NCBI RefSeq assembly: GCF_004337985.1
Contig: NC_043742.1
Span: 1,908,176-1,972,175 of the forward strand
DNA length: 64,000 bases
Origin: Pyricularia pennisetigena
Lineage: Eukaryota; Ascomycota; Sordariomycetes; Magnaporthales; Pyriculariaceae
Direction: 5' to 3'
Part shown: positions 1-8,248 of the stretch, one piece after another
How positions within the stretch are numbered: the first letter of the stretch is position 1
Layout of the letters: every line of letters begins with the position of its first letter
The notes under the pieces: model-generated
Databases searched by the model: none
Told to the model about the DNA's origin: nothing
What the model saw: the letters and a program-made list of their open reading frames with translations, nothing else
Position numbers and translations under genes: made by a program

Positions 1-1528
1 CAAATGTACGATTGACACAAGCGATGGATAAAGAAAGTTCCAACAGTGAGGCCGATCCAGCGGCTGTAGTGTTCCTGGCTGAATCAGGTTTCTTTCAGGT
101 TTGTTCGGATGCTTTTCTTCCCAAGCCCTACAGTAGGCATACAGTGAAGGAATGGATGACTCGCCGCGTTGCAGCAACAGTTCGATCTCGAATGTGCGGA
201 ATTTTCAATTCAAGATCCTCCCTCTTTTGTTAAAGTATGCTTCTGTTGTTTGAAGACGTTTGACCGGCAATGAGAGAAAAGAACAAAAACAGTGTTGAGC
301 CGAGGCAAACGAACCCTTCTACAATCCAAACATGCAGTAGTTGATTTTTCCTGCAGGCAAGGGTAGGTACTTTGCGGTAGATCCTACCGCGCGTATGTTC
401 ACACGTGGAAAAGGGCGTCAGTTCAAAGCATGGCAGGATGATACTTGACCAACAAGCTTCATGCCCCTGGAGCCCCGGAGCCCCAGAAATTTCCTTTCTC
501 CGCACCTGACAATAGTGCCTGATGCGACAAAGTCCAGCGGGGTCTTTCCCCACATCAAAACGTGCCATGGCTTGCAGCCTGGTTCAGATTGATTGGTCGC
601 GCTTGAGCACAAAGGAAACGACCAAACTGTGAGGTAATTATCCATCTCCAGCTTTCGCTCTGGTCATGGCTCGGCTGTTCCATTCGCCCGTTCAAAAAGG
701 GAGCTAATAACATTTTGCCAGTTCGAGTCAGCATCTTCCTTCTGGAGAAAAAAACTTACACGTACCGCAAATATTACGCGTGTCTTGTCTCGGCCAAACG
801 GGATATCAAATGCAGCTTCGCCAGTCTCGGCAACTGCGCATCTTGATTTGTTATTTTAGTTGATTCTATTTTTGTTACTTTTTCTGAGTTGCTGCGAATG
901 GAATATTAGAAGCACATACCTTGGCTGTAGCATAATTTCAAGCACGCCACTCTGCTGCTTGTCAAGCGCACTTCTCTCAGCCGCATCAGACTGACGGTTC
1001 ACGTCGCAGCTTCGGTTTAATCATCCGAATCCCGGTCAAAGCCGACCCGACGGGCTAGATAGGTACTGTAAGAAGTATGCGCCCTTAAGTTGACAGGTTT
1101 AGAGGTTGCATTGATCCTAGTCGCCTAGTACAAGGTTTGTCAACTACTAGGCACACGGTTCGGCATCACTCTCTTTCGGGTTCCCCTCACCTCAGCGGTA
1201 TGGATTTGCCCTGGCCAAGTAATCCATAAGCACCAGCTAGACCTGGCACGAAGTTCCGAAATCATACAAGTTGCCTTTTTGCATTGTCACTTTTTTATCA
1301 GTGAATGGGGTTAATATGGCCGGGCTAGCATATATTAAACTTTCAAGCATTATGGCGCCCTTCACTTAGATATCTGCATACCATTTGTTTACCGACTATC
1401 TTTCCTGGTTATCTTTCTCCTAACATCAAGTTCTTCCTGCTTTTGACTCTCATTGAGCATCTTTTTGCCTTGTTGTTTTCTCCTTGTTTCCTGATCAAAC
1501 TAAACCAACATGCAATTCTATATCACGT
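1..1528. other. Non-coding 5' end of window
   Basis: No convincing coding region is seen; the open frames here are short, overlap on both strands and lack recognisable protein character. A TATA-like stretch (TATATTAA, 1331-1338) lies about 190 nt upstream of the small ORF at 1529. A pyrimidine-rich tract follows at about 1395-1500, as is common upstream of fungal start codons. Confidence 0.5.
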
Positions 1529-1801
1529 ATGTATTCTTACTCTCATTTCGCCCTCGTTTTCGCCGCCGCCCTTGTTCCAGTCCTATATCCTAATGGCGCT
1601 GTTACAGCTGAACCTCCATATTACATGCCGAGTGATGAGTATGGCAGATTACATGTCGATGCTTACGAGCATAACAAATATATAGCCACTGCCGTAACTG
1701 CGAAGAACGGCGCCCTTGCAGTGGATCGCGGGACAAGAAAAAGTACAAATGAACCATTTGGACCGACTTATCTTGCCTCGTTGGACTACAAGCCGGCCTA
1801 A
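1529..1801 (+). CDS. Candidate small secreted protein (90 aa)
   Basis: I do not recognise a family. The ORF reads from ATG 1529 to the stop at 1801. Residues 1-27 look like a secretion signal: a short polar start, a hydrophobic core (ALVFAAALVPVL) and a small-residue end (AVTA) suitable for signal peptidase before EPPYY. The mature part is about 63 aa, rich in Tyr, Asp and Ala, and has no cysteine, so it is not a disulfide-stabilised peptide. In-frame upstream codons back to 1484 give another ATG that would bury the signal sequence, so 1529 is preferred. A TATA-like box and a CT-rich tract lie upstream. It could be an apoplastic protein or effector candidate, or a chance ORF; only the signal-like N-terminus and promoter-like context support it. 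Confidence 0.4.
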   Translation: MYSYSHFALVFAAALVPVLYPNGAVTAEPPYYMPSDEYGRLHVDAYEHNKYIATAVTAKNGALAVDRGTRKSTNEPFGPTYLASLDYKPA

Positions 1802-2983
1802 AACCAACGGGTCATAAGCTTTGGGGCTGTATACCTTGTGATCCCAAACAAAGTCCAATCAAATATACATGCCCACCGACTGAGGAGATCAAGTGGACAT
1901 CCGGGTGCCGGAACCAATGCTCAAAGAACATTTAAACCGGGGAGGAGATAACAAAACGCGTTTAAAATGTACATTAATCAAGTTAAATAAATTTACATAT
2001 CTAGGAAGTCAGGTCACTAGTGGGCAAAATGAAAGGGCCAAAAAAAACAAAAATAGCTTTTCGGCCCTTTTCCCTCCTTACTCCAACTCTTCAAATATCC
2101 ATTAGTGGGGTTGACAGAGAAGACGGAGGGACCCCCAGACCCGACTACTCAGCCCGTAGCGATCAACTTTAGTTCTTTCGATTGGTCCCGTCACTGCGGG
2201 AATATCCTCGCCTCGCTTCAGCCAACATTTCTGCCACTCACTTATCGCGAAAATTTATCCGACGGGATTTTTTAATCAAGTTAGTAGCAATGTTTCCATT
2301 TCGCCCGCGGGGATAGTGAGGGCCACCATGTCATTGATCTAGCTAGTTTCCCATCTCTGGACTTGACTGGCGCACTTGTAAACCCCTTGATTTTTATTAT
2401 TTTGTCTGGGCATGCCTGGGCTCTTTTTCTATTTTTTATTTTTCTTTTCCCGAAATCTTTGCCCCTTATGGAGTCGCGACCCCCTTTGGTCTGGTTTGAC
2501 ATGTCTATATCCGGAAGACATGCCGTGGTCACGACACCTGTGTCAAAGAGGATGATCCCCTACCGTCGGGTTTGGCATCTTTGACCTAATTCAAGGTCGC
2601 ATCCCGACTGAAGGACCCGCGTTGGATGCTGCCGGTCCTTCAGGAGGGGAATGAACTTTTGTTACTTCCATCAATATTCATCCTCCCCCTCATATAAGCC
2701 GAGCTAATCCGTCCCGTCCCCGCCGACGGTACCACGGCCCTGAAAATAACGGGCGCGTTGATATGATCCAGTTACGACGGCCTATCACTCAAATTTTCCG
2801 TGCCATTACTTAATGCCCATACATTTCCCCCTATACTTTACTTAGTCTCGTCCGCAATACCCAAGGTCTTTCTCCTTGCCTCACTGTTCTTCTCCCAAAC
2901 ACTTGTTTATAATCATATTCCCACAAAAAGAAAAACCACTCGAAACTTAACAAACCTCGAGGAAACAAACAAAAAAAGACACC
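1802..2983. other. Intergenic region upstream of the SDR gene
   Basis: No supported gene. A short frame near 1960-2050 encodes KFTYLGSQVTS, which resembles the end of non-LTR retrotransposon reverse transcriptases; it is too short to call an element. A TATA-like box (CATATAAG) sits near 2690, about 290 nt before the dehydrogenase start, and a CT-rich leader runs from about 2820 to 2930. Confidence 0.4.
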
Positions 2984-3865
2984 ATGGGCTCCATAGAAAA
3001 CCCGGAAGCTATTGCTTCAGCCATGATCCATATACTCCCGCTGGCTGGCAAGGTATATGGAATCACAGGTGGCGCAAGTGGCATCGGCCTAGCCACGGCC
3101 CAGATCCTTTCAAGGCGGGGCGCCACGGTGTGTATCGCCGACATTGACCCAAAGGCGATGGCGAGCGCAGAAGTATACTTCTCTGGACAGAGCGGTGCTA
3201 AATATAGCATTACCAAGGTGGACATATCGAAGCGGTCCGAAGTTAATGCTTGGGTGGACGGGATAATAAGCCAGTTCGGCAGGCTCGACGGCGCGGCAAA
3301 CGTTGCCGGTGTCATTGGCAAGATCCACGGCACCGTTCCGGTGTCTGAGATGGATGATGACGAGTGGGATAGGATCGTTGCCGTCAACCTCACCGGTACC
3401 ATGTACTGCATGAGGGCGCAACTGAAGAATATCGTGGACGGAGGCTCCATTGTGAATGTGGCATCGATACACGGTCTCAAGGGTATGCCATGAACAACAT
3501 TATGATGAACTTGGATGCCTCCACTACTGTGCTGACTTTTGACTCTTCTCCCAGGCTTTGCCAACCATGCTGCATATGACGCGAGCAAGCATGGTGTGAT
3601 TGGCTTGACCAAAGCTGCGGCACAAGAGAACGGTGCCAGAGAAATCAGGGTCAATGCCGTTGCTCCGGGTGCCATTTACACCCCTTTGATGCAGAAGAAC
3701 TGGGACATAACAGGACGACCCAAAGACGCGCCTTTCGATGACCCCAGCGCTTTCAGAAGACAGGGCACCGCAATGGAGACAGGAAACGTTATTGCGTTCC
3801 TGCTTGGTCCTGATAGCACTTTCGTGAGCGGAAGTGTTTATTCTGTCGACGGTGCTTGGATATGA
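2984..3865 (+). CDS. Short-chain dehydrogenase/reductase (classical SDR)
   Basis: NAD(P)-dependent oxidoreductase of the classical SDR family; the substrate cannot be read from sequence. Two exons, 2984-3482 and 3555-3865, separated by a 72-nt intron (donor GTATGC, acceptor CCCAG), give 269 aa. The Rossmann cofactor motif TGGASGIG is at residues 28-35. An NVAG variant of the structural NNAG motif follows. Catalytic Ser is about residue 161 (NVASIHG), and Tyr174 and Lys178 form the YxxxK motif (YDASK), 13 residues after the Ser as expected. The C-terminus ends with the usual SGSVYSVDGAW pattern. Length is typical (about 250-270 aa). An acidic residue after the second strand (IADIDP) suggests a preference for NAD over NADP. 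No secondary-metabolite genes flank it, so it looks like a stand-alone metabolic enzyme. Confidence 0.9.
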
Positions 3866-4287
3866 ACTTTGTCTCGGATGATCTTATTCTTAATCACTTT
3901 TCAGCATTTTAGCCAGCGAGCAAGTTTGTTCCGAGGGAAAGCTGGCCAGTCCAGCTAGCTCATACATCACGATGTCAGCGATGCAGCTGCCCCTTCTATC
4001 ACACTTTACATACTGCGAATATTCGTTTGATGCATCTCTATACCCCGAGAGTTTAGCATTATTGAAGGATTACCTCCCTCATTGCTTCCTTTTGAATTGG
4101 CAAAAAGTCGATGCCCCTACATGTATCTTGAAAATTCCTTTTCAATAACACGAGAGTCATGCTTTACGGCGTACATTTGCTTCAGTTATTATTCTGCGGG
4201 TGGTGGCCCTTCATATCGAATAGTAGGAAAAACCAAACTGACAGATGACTCCATGTGGCGATAGTCCGACCGCTGTCCGAGATCAGT
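3866..4287. other. Convergent intergenic spacer (SDR / NAA20)
   Basis: About 420 nt between the ends of two convergently transcribed genes. It should hold both 3' untranslated regions; no other structure was seen. Confidence 0.4.
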
Positions 4288-5012
4288 TTACCAAACATCC
4301 TCGGGGTTCACCTCGTGGTTCTCGCCGTCGTCGCGTATGTGTTTGCGCTTGACGTCACGCGCGCACGGTTTCCGCATATCGTAGGCGTCCTCGGAGTCGA
4401 GGGTCGGGTCGCTCGAGTGGTCACCGTAGTAGTCCTTGACTACCCTGAAGACGCTATAACCCATGCTCTTGTAGAATCGGATGGCCTTGTGGTTGGACTT
4501 GCGAACAAACAGATCGACGAACCAGGCGTCGCCGGCGTCGGCGGCCGCCTCGAGCTGCTGCGACAGCAGCTTGCCGATCCCCAGCCTACGCGCCTCGGGG
4601 GCCACGGTCACGGCCGTGATGTGCGCGTGCCACGGGAGATAGTGTTCAGAATATTTGTAGATGTCCGGGGAGGACTCGAGCTTTCCCATGACTGTTGTTT
4701 TTCACATTCAAAGCGGCGGGCGGCCCATACAAAAAGGCGTGACCAGGTGAGCAAATCGGTCAGCTTTTTGTTTTTTTGCCCGTTTGTTAACTTTCTCAAG
4801 CCCGACTTCAGGCCTCAAGGGTGACGCAGCCCGGAAGACGCACTGTAGCCGATGATGTTGCCATGCTGATCTTCGGCAACCTGGAAGAGAGACGGCCACT
4901 TGGCGTGGTACTGGAGGTAGAAGGAAAGGTCGTAGGTCTCGGTGAAGGGGTCAAGGTTGCATTTGGACAGCTTGCTGAGGTCGCTGGGAACGAATTGCCG
5001 AAAGTTGGCCAT
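4288..5012 (-). CDS. NAA20: N-terminal acetyltransferase B catalytic subunit (NAA20/Nat3)
   Basis: GNAT-fold enzyme that, with NAA25, acetylates nascent proteins starting Met-Asp/Glu/Asn/Gln at the ribosome. Two exons on the minus strand: 5012-4844 and 4691-4288, with a 152-nt intron (donor GTGCGT, acceptor CAACAG), giving 190 aa. Exon 1 encodes the family-typical N-terminus with the NLDPFTETYDLSFYLQY segment and WPSLFQVAED. The junction restores GYIMGKLES, a signature of Nat3/NAA20. The acetyl-CoA binding loop is RRLGIGKLL (R-x-x-G-x-G form), followed by WFVDLFVRKSN and KSMGYSVFRVVKDYYG. The basic/acidic C-terminal tail (KRKHIRDDGENHEVNPEDVW) is usual in fungal orthologues. Start chosen at 5012 because the family begins there; an upstream in-frame alternative codon at 5030 is not an ATG. 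Confidence 0.93.
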
Positions 5013-5980
5013 TGTGCAAAGGCAAACCACGGTTGCGACAGATTATCCGGTGATGGCGGCAGGGCCAGTTTCGGCTGTATTATTGCTTTGAGATTTGAAG
5101 AATTTCTCAAAGCTCTAAAAGCTTCCCCGCTAAAGACGGTCCCCCTGCATGCACAAAGAATGCGAGTTGCTGCTCAGCGCACCGATTGCTGAATTATGGC
5201 GGGGACCCATAGCGGTACAAATTCCCCGCACGGCCAGGGACTTTCATTTTCGTTCGAGGGTTCACTGTGTGGGGGTTCGAGGCTAGACACGTCTCTTTGT
5301 CGTACGGGACGCGAATTCAGAGCTTCAATCTACCTCATTGGACTGTTTATTTCTTTGATACTTGAGATCGTTAATCTGACTCGGCTGCAAAATACATAGT
5401 AAATCATCAGGCTCGCCAACTTTCAACGGGAGTGGCAATTATTTTTCGTCCCTGCTGTCGCGATCCATCTCAGCTTGCTTGCGTCCATGACCGGATTTGC
5501 TTTTCTGTACTGATGAAACTGCAAAGCAAATTGAGTCTTCGCTGTTTTCAGTCTTTTCTGTTGGCTCATGTCTTGCCCCACCATATTCTACGGCATCGAT
5601 GCATAAGCTGAGTGAGGTAAGGTACCGTTAACTTTTCAACCTGCATAAATCCGATTCCCTCCCGTTTGTGCCTTGCAAGCTTCCGTGCTACGTATTTGTT
5701 GGTAAACATTTTCATGCGTAACACATGTCGTCTGGTCAGTAGCATGGTGACTGCATGGTATAGGGATGTAAAACTTTGGTAGAATAGTCGCCATATAAAC
5801 TGGGGCTTTGTTTTCTGCTATAACTACAGCAAAGTAACAAACAGCCCACGCAGTTGCCAGGACATGCTCCCCACATTGATGCCAGTAAACACCGACAAGC
5901 GGTCATCAATCAATCCGCCAACCACACCACTAACTAGACTTGGTTCTAGAGCTCCATGGTACCGCTGCCTGTCCAACTGA

Positions 5981-6019
<39 letters not shown>

Positions 6020-6328
6020 CAGTATCACAGGAACATCCACCAGCGACTCCATCCGCGGCGCCCAACAAATAGCGGGCAAAGGTTGTCTACAACGGCGGCT
6101 TGTGCAAAGCACCACTCGATTTGCGCCCAACTTGCCTAGTTCGCACGATCAAGTCAACGAACCACCATTTCTATTCGCTCAGCTCCGCCCACCACTGAAG
6201 CTAGTTGTGGAAGCAAATCCGTCTAGTGTGTTTGCAAATTGTATGTTGGTGCAGTACCGGGAGGAATTGAGAAAAACGACCTTGGCAGCATAACGGCCCC
6301 TACAAGGAAGGAGCCGACATTCTGCAAA
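5013..6328. other. Intergenic promoter region (NAA20 / uncharacterised gene)
   Basis: A divergent intergenic region of about 1.3 kb with no supported gene. It contains a 33-nt T homopolymer (5985-6017), preceded by a tight run of overlapping palindromic hexamers (5945-5963); both are described separately. Confidence 0.4.
5985..6017. repeat. Poly-T homopolymer (33 nt)
   Basis: An uninterrupted run of about 33 T on the plus strand, the longest homopolymer in the window. It lies about 310 nt upstream of the start codon at 6329. Poly(dA:dT) tracts exclude nucleosomes and are common in fungal promoters; the exact length may be affected by sequencing. Confidence 0.85.
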
Positions 6329-7584
6329 ATGTCACCATCACCGCAAACCCCACTGCATTCACGCCACACATCGGTAGCAGACTCCTTCTCCATGTCGCCC
6401 TCGATGGACCGGCGACAGTCCCGGTCTTCCTTCAACGATGCACCCTTGACTCCACACCGCAACAACAGTTTTGGCACCGCCGACAACACGATGGACTTGA
6501 GCGGATTCGGCAGCGGCGGTCACAACATGGCGGGCGGCGGCTCCGGACTTGGCAATCTGGCCGACGAGCTGGCCGGTGCCTTTTCGGACGAAGACGAGGA
6601 TGACGACCCATACTACGAAGAAGGCGACAACTCGGCCATTGGTATCGCGGTCACTACCGACGATGCTATGCATACAACTCGAGACAGCGGAGTCGACATA
6701 GCCAGCGCCGCCGGCCGGGGAGGAGGAAAGAAGATGAGCGGTGACGGTCTCGGTCTGCCAACGCCAAGGGGCCATCGGAGGAAAGCGAGCGATTATGATG
6801 GAAGCGAATATGGGTCGGACTCTGATCTGGACACGACAGATATGCCACCGAGTCTTGTCGCCAAAATTGATGCGGTAGAGTCTCTAGCAAGGAGGGGAAC
6901 GGAGAGCAACGGAGGCCCCACGGATGGCGTCTTTCAGAGAGTAACGAATCTGCTCCGCGACCTGGGTCCCCAGGCTGGGGTAGAGGGTAGCACAACTAGG
7001 CGAGCTTTACATCCCTAGGAACGGGCAGGTAGTAGAGAACACCCAGCTAACATTCCAGATTTCCATCCAGGTTGATCACAACTCACACAGCTCTATCCAC
7101 GCACCTGCACCACCAATCACGCCAAATCCAGACCCTAAGCTATGCTCTCTTCGCGCCGACATCAATACCCCCAGATGTTGAGACGGTAGAGGAGCTTATT
7201 CCCCTTCTCGACGCTCTGTCAGAAATCATACCACGACCTGCCACTGCGGCGCACGCCTCCCTGGCCTCGCTGCACGCCGTCACAGCAGATGTGGTGCAGA
7301 CGCTCAACTACCTGTCGGACACCCTGGCCATGTCCCGGCAGACGACCAACGCGGCCACACGTCGGCTGCGCAGCGCCAAGGAGATGGTAGCCGAGATTCG
7401 CCGCGAGGACGATGAGCGTGAGGAGGCGGAAATTTGGCTTACCAGGCACAAGTGGGGCGAACGGCTAGCCAGGCGGGAGTGCGCTGCTGTCTGCAAGGAC
7501 GTCGTCGGCGGCTTCGAGGACGTATGCAATTCATGGCGGGCCAGGATACTGGGGCAAGCCGAGGCTGGCCCGACGGCTGCCTGA
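6329..7584 (+). CDS. Uncharacterised conserved-type fungal protein (394 aa)
   Basis: Function not recognised. Best model is two exons, 6329-6999 and 7071-7584, joined by a 71-nt intron with a GC donor (AG/GCGAGC), a GCTAAC branch site at about 7047 and acceptor CATCCAG. The join keeps frame and reads VEGSTTR-LITTHTALSTHL as one continuous helix-like segment. The N-terminal half is disordered: Ser/Pro/Thr-rich with SPSP and TPxx sites, Gly-rich, then a very acidic block (FSDEDEDDDPYYEEGD). The C-terminal half is helical, with heptad-like LASLHAVTADVVQTLNYLSDTLAMSR and a charged stretch ending in WGERLARRECAAVCKDVVGGFEDVCNSWR. ATG 6329 is the first in-frame ATG. The organisation suggests a phosphoregulated scaffold or adaptor, but that is only inference. 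GT donors at 6980 or 6987 would need other acceptors and would delete or disturb the continuous segment. Confidence 0.75.
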
Positions 7585-8248
7585 GTGACGACCCCTGGCA
7601 GGCAGCTGGCTGTGTGGTTATCTAATTTGCCCTTGCAGGTGCGAAACCACGCCGTTCTTGGGGAGCTACAGTACAAAGATGCGGACTGCTTCTTATTTCT
7701 TTGCTTTTTACTTGTCCCTCTTCTTTTTTTTTTTTTTTTTTTTTTCTCAAGAGGGATGGCTTTTGCTATGCATACCCACTTGTAGTTTCTTATCTCTGTT
7801 AGTGCATAATTTTTTGACGCTAGTAGACATGGCAGAGAAAGCATAATGCCGACTTTGCTTTGGCTGTAGCGATGATCACGATCGGCGTTTTTGGGGGACA
7901 ACAAGAGAACCATATAGAAAAAGAACCATGTTCCCAAGGATGAACATGGACACCCGATAGGTTTTTCTCGGCATAGATTATCAAATGTGCGGATGTTGGA
8001 AACGGCGAATCTGGAGTCCTTTCCACGGAATATATTTATATATATACCAGCAGTCAAGTCAACCTTGTTTGTTTGGTTGTCGTAACGCACAAGAGCATAA
8101 AGCATCGCGATAAATTGGTATTATTATCAAAATCTACAAAGCCGGCCCAAAAATACATGATCAACGTGCTAAAACATGAAACTATAGCCACCACAGACAA
8201 CGTATTATACCGATACCCGACGGACTACCATGAAGCTACTCTCAACCC
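7585..8248. other. Convergent intergenic spacer
   Basis: 3' region between convergent genes. It holds a 22-nt T run (about 7724-7745) and a short TA-rich stretch (TATATTTATATATATA, about 8031-8046). No gene seen. Confidence 0.45.

Noticed and set aside
4255..4824. 189-codon plus-strand frame
   Set aside because: Exact antisense of NAA20 exon 2 and its intron; the minus strand has clear GNAT motifs.
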